Under the pieces are notes generated by a model. That model saw only the letters and a program-made list of their open reading frames with translations, did not search any database and had not been told where the DNA came from. 64,000 bases of DNA from Acidobacteriaceae bacterium (lineage in GTDB: Bacteria; Acidobacteriota; Terriglobia; Terriglobales; Acidobacteriaceae). The stretch covers positions 62,001 through 126,000 of the forward strand of contig PLBY01000107.1 of the NCBI GenBank assembly GCA_003134655.1. The letters run 5' to 3'. The position numbers and the translations under genes were made by a program. Of this stretch, positions 9,876 through 19,239 are shown piece by piece; positions within the stretch are counted from its first letter, which is position 1, and each line of letters starts with the position of its first letter.

Positions 9876-11444
9876 TTAACGAAGTTTGTAGCGTTGCAGT
9901 TTGCCGGTCGCTGTCTTTGGTAGCTCTAGAAAGAATTCGATGTGGTGCGGCCGCTTAAAAACGGGCAGACGCTCCAGAACAAACCGCTGCAGTTCCTTCG
10001 CGACGTCCGGATTTCCAGGCTTGCCATCTCGCAACACGACGCAAGCCACCGTTTTCACGAGCCCGTCTTCATCTTTCCGTCCAACGACCGCAGCTTCTTG
10101 TACCTCGGGATGTTCGAGCAGTTGGTTCTCGATTTCCACCGGACTGACCCAGGTGCCACTGACTTTCAACATGTCATCGGAGCGTCCTGCGTACCAGAAA
10201 TATCCGTCGGCATCCTGATAGTAACGGTCCCCCGTGCGCATCCAATGCCCGCTGATCGTGTCTTTCGTCTTCTCATGCTGGTTCCAATAGCCCGCGCAGG
10301 CTGCGTCGGTCTTGATAATTAAGTCGCCCATTTCGCCGGGCACGACAGGCTGCTGATTCTCATCGTCGATGCGCGCATCAAACCCAGGAATAAGTTTCCC
10401 GCTTGATCCGGGTTTGACCGCTCCTGGTCCGTTCGCGATGAACATATGTAGCGCTTCCGTCGATCCGATGGCGTCAAGAATCTCCACGCCAAAGCGCTCC
10501 TTGAAGCGGTGAAAGATGGCGGCTGGCAGGCATTCCCCCGCGGAGATCGCATGACGAACCGAAGAGAAATCCGGGTTGCGTCCCTCGTTCTTCGGATGAG
10601 GCAGCAGCTTCGCATAGTTGGACGGCACAGAGAAAAATAGCGTTGGACGAAATCGTTCCACCACGTCGAAAATGCTCTGCGGTCGCGGAGGACCAGCCAG
10701 TAGGATGCTGGTCGCTCCTACGGCCAGTGAGAAATAGAGCCCGTTCCCCAGTCCGTAAGCGAAGAAAAGCTTGGCCACGCTGAAGAGGCGATCATCTTCC
10801 GTGACTTTCAGAACCGCCTTCGCATAACGTTCTGCGCACACGACCATGTCGTGCTGCAGATGCACACAAGCTTTCGCCCGCCCGGTGCTCCCTGAAGAAT
10901 AAAGCCAGAAGGCGGCATCGTCCTTGCTGGTGTGCGCCGCCTCGAGACTGGCGGAGCGGTCGCGAGTCCAGGAATCAAATGACAGTGTGCCCGGTCTTTC
11001 CTCGCGTCCGACGACAATCATCTTCTCAACGTAAGCGAGTTTCTCAACAGGAATCGCCTGCAGCAGAGGCAAAAGGGAATCGGTGACAATCGCAACCCGC
11101 GCCCGAGAGTTATTGAGCAGAAATTCGTAGTCAGCCGGCTTCAACAGAGTGTTGACGGGGACAGGTACTGCTCCAATCTTGATGGCCCCGAAAAAGCTCG
11201 CGGCAAATTCCGGAGTATCCAGCAAAAGCAGGAAGACGCGTTCTTCGGGGCGCACATCTAAACTCTTCAGCGCATTTCCAACCCGGTTGACCGACTCGAA
11301 AAGCTGGCGGTAAGTGACACGCCGCTCCTCACATTCGATTGCGACCTTATCGCCACGCTCCTCGGCGATATGCCGGTCGACGAAGTACGACGCCGCGTTG
11401 AATTCTTCTGGAAGTGGGAAGGGTGACTTCGTCATAGAGGTCAC
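9876..11444 (-). CDS. Benzoate-CoA ligase family acyl-CoA synthetase
   Basis: This is a 522-residue adenylate-forming enzyme. The P-loop-like motif YSSGSTGRAKACVH, the FGVEILDAIGSTE region, the hinge TGDRYYQDADGYFWYAGRSDD and the C-terminal catalytic lysine motif PKTATGKLQRYKL are all present and in order. The N-terminus (FNAASYFVDRHI) and overall layout are those of the benzoate/4-hydroxybenzoate-CoA ligase group, which activates an aromatic acid with ATP and CoA in the cytoplasm. No benzoyl-CoA degradation genes are nearby, so the natural substrate could be another aromatic or short acid. The start at 11444 could also be the second Met (11435). It is 12 bases downstream of the flavoprotein gene. 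Confidence 0.8.
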   Translation of the reverse strand: MTSMTKSPFPLPEEFNAASYFVDRHIAEERGDKVAIECEERRVTYRQLFESVNRVGNALKSLDVRPEERVFLLLLDTPEFAASFFGAIKIGAVPVPVNTLLKPADYEFLLNNSRARVAIVTDSLLPLLQAIPVEKLAYVEKMIVVGREERPGTLSFDSWTRDRSASLEAAHTSKDDAAFWLYSSGSTGRAKACVHLQHDMVVCAERYAKAVLKVTEDDRLFSVAKLFFAYGLGNGLYFSLAVGATSILLAGPPRPQSIFDVVERFRPTLFFSVPSNYAKLLPHPKNEGRNPDFSSVRHAISAGECLPAAIFHRFKERFGVEILDAIGSTEALHMFIANGPGAVKPGSSGKLIPGFDARIDDENQQPVVPGEMGDLIIKTDAACAGYWNQHEKTKDTISGHWMRTGDRYYQDADGYFWYAGRSDDMLKVSGTWVSPVEIENQLLEHPEVQEAAVVGRKDEDGLVKTVACVVLRDGKPGNPDVAKELQRFVLERLPVFKRPHHIEFFLELPKTATGKLQRYKLR

Positions 11445-11456
11445 GCAAAATCCAGT

Positions 11457-12956
11457 TTAACGGGTGTGGACCCCGCGCATGGCCATGATTTCTTTCGCCG
11501 CTCGATGGCCCTGGTCGATGGCAATGTTGGTATAAGCGTGCCCATCGGCATCGGAATTTGCGACCGTAATCCGTCCAAACGGCTGCCGCCCGATCACGCA
11601 CGGACGCTCCGAATCCGGGCGGTCCAGCGGTTCGAAGAGGCGATTGTATTCGTAGGCATAACCATGCGGCCACCGATTGACGGTGATTGCCTCGATGTCC
11701 GAGGCCGGATCGAATCCCCCAGCAGAAAGCATGCGGCCCAACTGATCGCGCACCTGATGCTCAAAAGTGTCGAACTTCGTGGTGACCAACTCCCATCGTC
11801 CCGCCCGGTACTGGTCTTTGCAGGGAAGTCCCGGTTGGCAAGGAGTGCGCAGCAAATGCAGAACGCACGGCTCTTCGGGCGAAGCGGGAAAGTTGTATCC
11901 GCCCATCGACACGGGATAGTCCAGCGCTATGTTCGAGAAGTATCCCCCCGGAGCGTAGATGGAACTCAGGCCCAGCTTTTGAAACGACTTCCAATTTCTG
12001 ATTTGTACATTCACATAGACGAGGGGGATCTTCACCGCGTAGGCGAGAGCTTCCTTCTGCTTGTCCGGCATCTCCGGACAAAGATAGGGAATGACCATGT
12101 TGTAGCAGGCTAGAACGCAGGATGCGGCGCGCACCCGGCGCGCCTCACCTCCGCGAACATAGGTGACCTCAACCTCTTTTGCGGTGTTTGGATCGCCGAC
12201 GTGCTTCACGTGCACGGCAGTGCTGTTCAGCCTGATCCTGACTTTGGACGCGGGATCGTCGAGGGCGGCGTAATCCATGCGAGCGGTAACGATGTCTTCC
12301 ATCGAGTTCCCCGGTGCCGACCCCGGCGCCAGCGAACGCACCAGCATCCGCGCGATCGAGGCGTTGCCGTCAGGGAAGTGGAAGATGTAAGGCTCTCCTT
12401 CGTTCTCATCGTCCCCGACGCGCCGCTTTGGCAGGTGCATCCCGGCGAAACCGGGAAAGCCATATTGGGCGCAGTCATAGGCGCAGACTGCGTCAATGCC
12501 AACGGCATACTGATCGTGTGTCGTGGTCTGGAAAACCTTCACGACGTCGGCATGCATCTTCACGTCTTGCAGCAAAAAATCCTTGTAGCTCTTCTGGATC
12601 AACTTGACCCGCTTCTGTTCAGGACTCAGTCCTGCCAGATAGTCGACCTTCGTCTCTTGTAATCGGATCAGGTCGCGCCGTGCCTCCGGCGCTATCGGCA
12701 TCTGTTCCACCACTTTGTGCGAGTAGCGCGGACCCAGGTAGCGGGATGGTTCCTCGATGACCAGTCGATCCTCGCCAAAGGTTTCCTTGTTGAAGAACGT
12801 GCCCTCGTTCAACTTCATCTTGTCGAATAGCTTCTGGTCGTAGTACTTGTAGAAGCGCTTTACGTCGATCCCCAGCTCGCGCAGCAGTTCCTTGGACACG
12901 GCGCTGTAGTGGGCCGGCGCCTCAATCGACTGTGTGCCTCCATATCCCAGCAGCAG
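11457..12956 (-). CDS. Spermidine-dehydrogenase-like flavoprotein, C-terminal portion (frameshifted)
   Basis: This is the larger part of a Tat-exported FAD oxidoreductase. It begins LLLGYGGTQSIEAPAHYS directly after the break and runs to the family C-terminus (GRITVANSDADGHAYTNIAIDQGHRAA), an FAD-contacting end typical of amine-oxidase-like flavoproteins. The track ORF extends to 13094, but its first ~45 residues are out-of-frame translation of the N-terminal half. Removing one C from the CCC run (12956-12958) fuses both parts into one 653-codon frame. From memory the closest described relative is the periplasmic spermidine dehydrogenase SpdH of Pseudomonas. The substrate assignment is tentative. 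Confidence 0.65.
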   Translation of the reverse strand: MLLGYGGTQSIEAPAHYSAVSKELLRELGIDVKRFYKYYDQKLFDKMKLNEGTFFNKETFGEDRLVIEEPSRYLGPRYSHKVVEQMPIAPEARRDLIRLQETKVDYLAGLSPEQKRVKLIQKSYKDFLLQDVKMHADVVKVFQTTTHDQYAVGIDAVCAYDCAQYGFPGFAGMHLPKRRVGDDENEGEPYIFHFPDGNASIARMLVRSLAPGSAPGNSMEDIVTARMDYAALDDPASKVRIRLNSTAVHVKHVGDPNTAKEVEVTYVRGGEARRVRAASCVLACYNMVIPYLCPEMPDKQKEALAYAVKIPLVYVNVQIRNWKSFQKLGLSSIYAPGGYFSNIALDYPVSMGGYNFPASPEEPCVLHLLRTPCQPGLPCKDQYRAGRWELVTTKFDTFEHQVRDQLGRMLSAGGFDPASDIEAITVNRWPHGYAYEYNRLFEPLDRPDSERPCVIGRQPFGRITVANSDADGHAYTNIAIDQGHRAAKEIMAMRGVHTR

Positions 12957-13419
12957 GGCGGCCGCCCGAGCGAAACTCGTTTCGCTTCGCATGTCCGCCA
13001 AAGTCGTCATGATTGTCGAGAATGAGGATTCGGGAATCTGTCCCCGCGAATTTGCGGAAGAAATACGCCGCGGCCAGGCCGCTGATGCCGCCACCGACCA
13101 CGATCAAGTCATATACTTCCTGGTCGGCAGTCCCTTCCGGCCATTGCTTGCCGTCGCGCAGGTCATGCGCCACTTCCCATGAACCATCATGGCTCCCGCG
13201 CATGCCGGTCTTGGCGGGCGGATAATAGTCCGCTTCATTCTGCGGAGCGAAAGGAGACTTCGCGATGCCAAACGCGTCGACCCACGGGGTGCCCGCCACC
13301 AGGGAAGTGCCCACGGCGATGCCCACCCCGTTGAGGAAATCTCTCCGCGTGATGGTTCGGCCCAGGCCTAATTCTCGATCGGTGGAGGTCTGCGGAATAG
13401 AGTCGCGTTCGTTGCGCAT
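12922..13419 (-). CDS. Spermidine-dehydrogenase-like flavoprotein, N-terminal portion (Tat signal, FAD site)
   Basis: This is the N-terminal part of the same gene. It has a twin-arginine signal (TITRRDFLNGVGIAVG) at residues ~22-37, a conserved mature N-terminus (TGMRGSHDGSWEVAHDLRDG), then the FAD-binding Rossmann motif (DLIVVGGGISGLAAAYFFR) and the second acidic strand (ILILDNHDDFGGHAKRNEF). The frame then runs into nonsense (PAAGIWRHTVD, stop), while the expected continuation LLLGYGGTQS lies one base out of phase. The Tat motif implies a folded, cofactor-loaded periplasmic enzyme. It is either a recent pseudogene or a base-calling error. Confidence 0.65.
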   Translation of the reverse strand: MRNERDSIPQTSTDRELGLGRTITRRDFLNGVGIAVGTSLVAGTPWVDAFGIAKSPFAPQNEADYYPPAKTGMRGSHDGSWEVAHDLRDGKQWPEGTADQEVYDLIVVGGGISGLAAAYFFRKFAGTDSRILILDNHDDFGGHAKRNEFRSGGRPAAGIWRHTVD

Positions 13420-13530
13420 TGATGTGTCAGTCTAGCGAACTACGCTATGGACAAACTCGAAACGCTCCGAGGCCACAACCGTGCGCCACGACACGAGAGT
13501 TCCGATTTTCAGAATTGCAGTCAGAATCAT

Positions 13531-13615
13531 TGGTGCGAAAGGGGGGACTCGAACCCCCACGGTTTTACCCGCCAGATCCTAAGTCTGGTGCGTCTGCCAA
13601 TTCCGCCACTTTCGC
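13531..13615 (-). tRNA. tRNA-Leu (anticodon UAG)
   Basis: On the minus strand the 85-nt sequence folds as a class II tRNA. The 7-bp acceptor stem is GCGAAAG/CTTTCGC with discriminator A and an encoded CCA. The anticodon arm CCAGA-CTTAGGA-TCTGG carries the TAG anticodon. There is a long variable arm of the leucine type, and a T arm GGGGG-TTCGAGT-CCCCC. It reads CUA and probably other CUN codons. It is free-standing in the gap between the flavoprotein and the TolC-family gene. Confidence 0.95.
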
Positions 13616-13689
13616 ACTGCGGAATAATAGTTTACTGCCTTTGCTAGCAGCGGGGAAGATGCACCGGCGCGCAACAGAAACGTCGGCCG

Positions 13690-15318
13690 CTAGTGGGTCA
13701 GTTCCGCGATCTGCACATGATAGGGCTCCAGCAATTCCCCGGTGGCATGATCGAGGCCGGCCACTGCGAGCTGATAGTTGACCTCGGCCTGCAGCAGGCT
13801 CAGTTGCGCGCTGGCGAGTTCGGTTTGCGCCTCGAGCACAAAGAAGATGGTTTCCGAACCCAAATCATACTTGCGCTGTTCCGCGGCCATCGTCTTCTTC
13901 GCTAGGTCCAACGATTCCTTGCCGGCGGCGATGCTAAGTTTTGCCTGCTCGAGTTGATGGACGGCGTTGCTGACATCGAGCATGACCTGCTCGCGGAGTT
14001 GGCGGTCGTTGTAAAGGTCGCTGCGCCGCGATACCAATGCGCTCCCCATCTCGGCCTTGGCCGCACGATTCTTCAATGGAAGACTCAACGATAGTTGTGC
14101 GTAATAAGTTGGGTAATTGAAACCAAAAAGCTGATTCACCGACGAACTCGTAACCTTCTGCCCAGCCGCCGTAAACTGCGTGCCTCCCACTCCATTGCTG
14201 GCGTACTGGGCGCTCAAGTCGAGCTCGGGCAGTAGATGATTGTGCGCCAGGCGAATGCTGGTTTCGTCCCTGGCCAGAGCAGCGCGGACTGCGTCAATCT
14301 CGGGGCGCTTCGTCAAAGCTTGCTGCAACGCAGTAGCGGTATCGATGGTGCGCAGTTCGCCCTCTGGTTCTGGCTTCTCGGTGAGCTCAAGATCGAGCGC
14401 CTGAATATTCGGATCCTGATCCGCGCCGATGGTCATGCGGAGTTGATCCTCCGCTTGTTTGAGTGCGTATTCGCTTTGAATGACCTGCAGGCGCCGCGAC
14501 GCCACCTGCGACTCCGACCGGTAGATGTCCAAGGGAGGCAACGCGCCCAGTTCCAATGCTCGCTTGTCCCGCTTGTAGGTGACCTCGGCTGCATCCATCG
14601 AACTCTTCGCGACCTCAAGATTTCCGCGCGCCTCGACCACCGACCAGTACTGTGCCACGGCCTGCAGAACGTTGTTGTTCACTTCAGCCGCAAAGTTGGC
14701 CTTCGATTGCTCGATATTGCGCCGCGCGATGATCAGCGGCGCTCGATTGGCAAACAACCATCCGTTGCGTAGCAGGGGCTGCATAAACTGAAAATTCAGA
14801 ATCGAATTGATCGACGGATTAAAAGTATTGAACGAGTTGTTGGTGAAATTGTTGTTGCTGTTCAGATACGCCTGAACGTTCGTGCCGGTCTCAAACGTCT
14901 GCGCGTACGTGAACTGTGCAAATTGCGTGGTCGAACTGAAGGTGGGTGTTTGTCCGGTGCCCTGCAGTTGGCTGGAAGTGGGAATCATTGTGCTGTTGAT
15001 GTTGTAGGAAGTCGTCAGCACCGGGTCGAAAGGCGCGTGCGCCCCCAGCAGCGCGAATTTCGAAAAGTCCACCTGTGTTTCCTGAATCCTCACGAAGCTG
15101 TTGTTCTCCAGCGTGAGGACGACGGCGTCCCGCAGGCTGAGCCGGAGTTTTCCGTCGGCCACATAACTCCGCAGGTGCTCCGGCGCTCCTAGTTTGTCGG
15201 AGCGGACTTGCGGCGTGGCAAAGTCGCGGTATCCCTCGCGCTGTTGCGCCCAACTTGGCGGGGTGAACAGAATGAACAGCAGGAGACAAACGAAAAGGCC
15301 CAGACGAGAATATTTCAT
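13690..15318 (-). CDS. TolC-family outer-membrane efflux protein
   Basis: This is a 542-residue outer-membrane factor. A signal peptide (MKYSRLGLFVCLLLFILF... ending SWAQ) is followed by two OEP-type repeats of long amphipathic helices (ANFAAEVNNNVLQAVAQYWSVVEARG and DLYNDRQLREQVMLDVSNAVHQLEQ) and strand-rich segments. Trimers form the exit duct of tripartite pumps. It is the last gene of the run, 56 bases after the MacB-type permease, which fits a complete efflux assembly encoded with the three adaptors upstream. Confidence 0.88.
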   Translation of the reverse strand: MKYSRLGLFVCLLLFILFTPPSWAQQREGYRDFATPQVRSDKLGAPEHLRSYVADGKLRLSLRDAVVLTLENNSFVRIQETQVDFSKFALLGAHAPFDPVLTTSYNINSTMIPTSSQLQGTGQTPTFSSTTQFAQFTYAQTFETGTNVQAYLNSNNNFTNNSFNTFNPSINSILNFQFMQPLLRNGWLFANRAPLIIARRNIEQSKANFAAEVNNNVLQAVAQYWSVVEARGNLEVAKSSMDAAEVTYKRDKRALELGALPPLDIYRSESQVASRRLQVIQSEYALKQAEDQLRMTIGADQDPNIQALDLELTEKPEPEGELRTIDTATALQQALTKRPEIDAVRAALARDETSIRLAHNHLLPELDLSAQYASNGVGGTQFTAAGQKVTSSSVNQLFGFNYPTYYAQLSLSLPLKNRAAKAEMGSALVSRRSDLYNDRQLREQVMLDVSNAVHQLEQAKLSIAAGKESLDLAKKTMAAEQRKYDLGSETIFFVLEAQTELASAQLSLLQAEVNYQLAVAGLDHATGELLEPYHVQIAELTH

Positions 15319-15374
15319 TCCTCAATTCCTCCAAGGTGTGTTGACTGGTGCCGTGAAGATGACGGCCGCGCCGC

Positions 15375-16667
15375 CTACTCCCAGCGAATCGCTTCGACCG
15401 GATCCAGACGTGCGGCTTTGACTGCAGGATAAATTCCGAAAACGAGACCCACGGTAATCGAGACGATGAACGCGAGCAGAATGGAGCTCAGCGTCACGAT
15501 CGTCGACCAGCCTGCCAGCAACGCGATGAGGCGCGACATCACGAAGCCAAACAGAATGCCGAAGCTTCCGCCCACGAAAGAGATCAGTATGGCTTCGACC
15601 ACGAACTGGCGGATAATGTCCGACTGCCGAGCGCCCACTGCGCGGCGAACGCCAATCTCGCGCGTCCGTTCCAGAATGCTGGCCAGCATGATGTTCATGA
15701 TGCCAATCCCGCCCACCAGCAGGGAAATGGACGCGATCGCCACCATGACCGCATTGAATAATCTTTCTGTCCGCTTCTGCTCGGCGAGCAGTTCAGCCGG
15801 GACAATGACGCTGAAATCGCCCGCGGAATGATGCGACGAATCGAGGATCGCCCGCACCACCTGCGCCACCGACGCCATATCGGCGCTGTCGCGAATGTTC
15901 AAGTAGATGCCGTCAATCTCATCGCGCACGCTGCTGTAGTTATCCTCGAGCCGAAGAAGCGCCGAGTTCAGGGGAACGTACATGATGTTATTGAGGTCCT
16001 GCGAAGGCACGCCTGCCACTTCAGTTTGTGAACTCAGTTGCGGCGAGGCCACGCCAATCACGCGGAACCAGGTCTCGTTAGCCTTCACATACTGACCGAC
16101 CGGATCCGCGGAACCGAACAGGCTCGAGCGTGCTGCCGCGCCCAGCACGACGACCGGCGCGCCACGCGTTTCTTCGTCCTCATTGAAGAACCGGCCTTGC
16201 AGCACGTGCAGCCCTGCGATCTGCAAGTAGTTCGGATTGACTCCGTAGACAGTCGGCGGATCCTGCTGTGCTTTCGGAATGGTCTTGGAGAGAATCATCC
16301 GCTTTCGCGGCGTCGCCGCGACAATGTCGTTCACATCGTCGCGAATCACCCGATAATCCTGAAACGACAGCCCCTGCGACAGTTTGCGAATCTTCTGATG
16401 AGCCTGATCATCAGTGGTCTCTTTCGCTTCGACGATCAAGTTGTGAACGCCCATCTGCTCGATCAGGGCCATCACTTTTTGGCGTGCGCCCGCGCCGATG
16501 GAAAGCATCGAGACCACAGCCGCGACACCAAAGATCATCCCCAGCATGGTCAGCAATGAGCGCAACCGGTGCAGCAGCAGGTTCTGCAGTCCCAGTTGCA
16601 TGTCCGGGAGCCACTGCTGATAGCCGCGAATGATGCGTGCGTGGGGAGTGGAGGCGATGGTGGCCAC
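15375..16667 (-). CDS. MacB-type ABC transporter permease (FtsX fold, no ATPase domain)
   Basis: This is a 430-residue inner-membrane permease: one N-terminal helix (LRSLLTMLGMIFGVAAVVSM), a periplasmic MacB_PCD domain, then three C-terminal helices with the FtsX signature (NIMLASILERTREIGVRRAVGA, KAARLDPVEAIRWE). The start is GTG at 16667, and its G is shared with the TAG stop of the adaptor upstream, indicating translational coupling. There is no nucleotide-binding domain in this protein and no separate ABC ATPase in the cassette, so the partner ATPase must be encoded elsewhere. The probable role is export of small molecules or peptides from the periplasm together with HlyD-type adaptors and TolC. 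Confidence 0.87.
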   Translation of the reverse strand: MATIASTPHARIIRGYQQWLPDMQLGLQNLLLHRLRSLLTMLGMIFGVAAVVSMLSIGAGARQKVMALIEQMGVHNLIVEAKETTDDQAHQKIRKLSQGLSFQDYRVIRDDVNDIVAATPRKRMILSKTIPKAQQDPPTVYGVNPNYLQIAGLHVLQGRFFNEDEETRGAPVVVLGAAARSSLFGSADPVGQYVKANETWFRVIGVASPQLSSQTEVAGVPSQDLNNIMYVPLNSALLRLEDNYSSVRDEIDGIYLNIRDSADMASVAQVVRAILDSSHHSAGDFSVIVPAELLAEQKRTERLFNAVMVAIASISLLVGGIGIMNIMLASILERTREIGVRRAVGARQSDIIRQFVVEAILISFVGGSFGILFGFVMSRLIALLAGWSTIVTLSSILLAFIVSITVGLVFGIYPAVKAARLDPVEAIRWE

Positions 16668-17980
16668 TACGGAGTGCCTCCGCCGCTGGCAGGCGAGGCT
16701 GCGCCTGGAGTCGTCGCTTTCCTTGGTGCCGTGGGATCGATCAAGGCGATCTCCGTGCCGGCGCCGATACCTTCGATGGCAGCGCGGCTTTCGTTCTCGG
16801 CCTGAATCTTCACTTCATGCGGTTCAAAGTTGCTGCCGTTTCGCACAAATAGGACGCGCTTGTCTTCTTTCAAGAACAACGCCTGCCGAGGCACGTACAG
16901 CACGCCCTTGCGCGGATCGCCATTGATGAAAATGTGCGCCGTCAGTCCCGGACGCATGCGCGGGTCCGTGGCGGCGAGTGTGATGGTCACTTCGAACTTG
17001 GTGCTGGTGTCGTCTTCCCAGAATCTGCGCGTGTTGTTGCCGCCCACCGTCTTTACTGTGCCGTGGAACGTGTTGCCGGGGAATGCGTCGAACTGGATGT
17101 CCACCGACTGTCCTTCTTTGACATTGTTGCGTTCGAGTTCTCCCACTTTTGCGCTCAGTTCCATTTCTTTCGGATCCACCACCTGCCCCACGGTTCTGCC
17201 GGGCTGCACCTGGTCGCCTTCGCGATACTCCGGGAACGTCTGGCCCGGGAAGCAACAAAATCCACCCATCGCCCCCTCGTTCTTTTCCAGCGCCACCAGG
17301 CCGTCCATGGGAGCGGTAACCCGCATCTTGTCGATGTTTCCTTGTGCCTGGTCCATTGCCAGCTTTGCCTTGTTCCGCTTTTCTTCCGCCAGCAAGATGG
17401 TGGCCTGATTCGACGCGCTACGGGACTTGACGTCCTGCTGCAGTTCGGCGAGTACTCGCTTGGCCTGTTCCAGAGCCAGATCATTCTTCCGCGCGTCGAT
17501 GCTGCTGACCAGTTCGTTCTTCTGCACGTCCAGTTCGGCGCGTCTTACGTCGAAACGTGCTTTGAGCAGGGCGACCTTGTCCTGCGCCGCGACTACTGCT
17601 GCGTCGGCCTTTGCCTTGGTGATCTCCTGTTCGGCTTGCAGCAACTCGGAACTGTTCTGATCCACCTTGAAATGCTGCTCGGTGGGATCGAACTCCATTA
17701 CCAGTTCGCCCTTCTTGACGGGCGCACCCGTATGGAGCAAATGCGTGATCTGCAGTGAGCCTCCGCCAATGGGAGGCGCAAGCAGCATCTTCGAACGACT
17801 CGCGTGCAGTTCCCCGGTGAGATACACCTTCATGTCGAGATCGCCGCGCTTCACGCTTCCAGTCGGCACATCGTTCGTCGTAGTAGTCGGCGATGCCCGG
17901 CGCACCGCCGCCAGCACACCAACGACGGCGCAAAGGACGACCGCTGCGACCGCCCACGTGATGGCACGCCTGCTTTTCAT
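16667..17980 (-). CDS. HlyD/MFP-family periplasmic adaptor (third of three)
   Basis: This is a 437-residue membrane-fusion protein. It has one N-terminal membrane anchor (ITWAVAAVVLCAVVGVLAAV), a lipoyl half-domain (VKKGELVMEFDPTEQHF), a long alpha-helical hairpin (residues ~95-205, rich in Glu/Lys/Ala/Gln heptads), the second lipoyl half (RVTAPMDGLVAL) and a beta-barrel (GQVVDPKEMELSAKV). A Gly/Ala/Pro-rich C-terminal tail ends the protein. It links the inner-membrane permease to TolC. Its stop overlaps the permease GTG by one base, and 11 bases separate it from the adaptor gene upstream. Confidence 0.86.
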   Translation of the reverse strand: MKSRRAITWAVAAVVLCAVVGVLAAVRRASPTTTTNDVPTGSVKRGDLDMKVYLTGELHASRSKMLLAPPIGGGSLQITHLLHTGAPVKKGELVMEFDPTEQHFKVDQNSSELLQAEQEITKAKADAAVVAAQDKVALLKARFDVRRAELDVQKNELVSSIDARKNDLALEQAKRVLAELQQDVKSRSASNQATILLAEEKRNKAKLAMDQAQGNIDKMRVTAPMDGLVALEKNEGAMGGFCCFPGQTFPEYREGDQVQPGRTVGQVVDPKEMELSAKVGELERNNVKEGQSVDIQFDAFPGNTFHGTVKTVGGNNTRRFWEDDTSTKFEVTITLAATDPRMRPGLTAHIFINGDPRKGVLYVPRQALFLKEDKRVLFVRNGSNFEPHEVKIQAENESRAAIEGIGAGTEIALIDPTAPRKATTPGAASPASGGGTP

Positions 17981-17991
17981 CGCGACTGGGT

Positions 17992-19239
17992 CTACTCCTT
18001 CGCCGTAGGATCCCTCAGCGCCACTTGTTCTCCGGCGCTGACGCCTTTCGCAACCATGATTTTGTCACCACTTCGCCTGGAGACGTCGATGACGCGTTCC
18101 TCGAACTCCGTTCCACGCCACACGTAAGCTACATTTTGTCCCGATTTCTGAAACATCGCCTGGGCCGGGATCGTGATGGCGTCGGGCACCCGGTCCACGA
18201 TGACAGTGACCTGCCCGGAGATGCCAGGCTTGAAGCGCGAGTCCGTCTGATCGAGAGCGATCTCGAGAACAAAGTTACGAGTGGGAGGCCAGCCACCGGA
18301 AAAATCCATACTGGCAAGGGCTCCGATCTGCTCGATGTGCCCCGTGAACTGCCGGTCTGGAATGGCGTTCAACTGCACCGTTACGGACTGTTTCGGAGCG
18401 AGTCGGCCGCGTTCGGTTTCATCCACTCGGGCGGAAACGCGGAGCGTCGTCGCGTCCGGCAAGTTTGCAATAGCTGCTCCCGGCCATGCGCGATCTCCCG
18501 GCCGGTACGGAGCGTCGCTGGAGCCGGTCCAGTGGTCCAGCAGGCTGATCGTTCCTGCAGATGGCGCGTGGACGCTCATCTGCGACAAAGCCCGCTCCGC
18601 GCGTTGCACGTCAAATTGGGCCTTCTTGCTTGCCTGTTCGGTACTCTCGATGGTCGCCTTGTTGAGAGCCTTGTCCGATTTCTGTTTCGTCTCCGCTTCG
18701 CGCAGCGCCTGCTCGGCGTCCGCCAGCTTCAGCTTCGCTTCCTCTCCTTCGATCTTAGAAACGATCTCCTGCTTACTGGCCTCGAGCTTGGCTGACTCCA
18801 CCGCATAGCGCGCTTTCAGAACCGTGGTCGTGTCTTCTTCTTCCGTCAGTCGCGCCTGCGCGCGCGCCTGATCGATTCCCGCCTCCGCCGACTTCAGGCT
18901 TGACCGGTACTGCGCGAGGTCTTGCTCCGTTTTCGTTTTATCGAACTCAACGACCACGTCGCCCGGCTTTACCACCGTGCCTTCCGCGGAGACTTTGATA
19001 ATCTGCAGATCGCCTGCATCCGATGGCGCGCTGATGGTTACCGATTTCAGCGCCTTCACCTCACCGCGAAACTGCAGTGAGTCGAGAAACTCTCCACGCT
19101 TGACTGCGATCGTCGGTACGGTAGGCGCGCGCTTCCCGAGACGCACCGCGCCCAGCAGAACTCCGCTTCCCGCTAGCACCAGAATCGCGATAGCCATCGC
19201 CTTGCGTTGCATCGAAAGCTGGCGGAAGCGCTTTATCAT
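17992..19239 (-). CDS. HlyD/MFP-family periplasmic adaptor (second of three)
   Basis: This is a 415-residue adaptor with a membrane anchor at residues ~12-32 (AMAIAILVLAGSGVLLGAV), lipoyl halves around VVKPGDVVVEFDKTKT and MSVHAPSAGTISLLD, a coiled-coil hairpin between them, and a barrel containing LRVSARVDETERGRL. The ATG at 19239 overlaps the TAA of the preceding adaptor (TAATG), showing coupling. Its sequence is clearly diverged from both neighbours, so this looks like an old paralogue set with separate roles rather than a fresh duplication. Confidence 0.86.
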   Translation of the reverse strand: MIKRFRQLSMQRKAMAIAILVLAGSGVLLGAVRLGKRAPTVPTIAVKRGEFLDSLQFRGEVKALKSVTISAPSDAGDLQIIKVSAEGTVVKPGDVVVEFDKTKTEQDLAQYRSSLKSAEAGIDQARAQARLTEEEDTTTVLKARYAVESAKLEASKQEIVSKIEGEEAKLKLADAEQALREAETKQKSDKALNKATIESTEQASKKAQFDVQRAERALSQMSVHAPSAGTISLLDHWTGSSDAPYRPGDRAWPGAAIANLPDATTLRVSARVDETERGRLAPKQSVTVQLNAIPDRQFTGHIEQIGALASMDFSGGWPPTRNFVLEIALDQTDSRFKPGISGQVTVIVDRVPDAITIPAQAMFQKSGQNVAYVWRGTEFEERVIDVSRRSGDKIMVAKGVSAGEQVALRDPTAKE

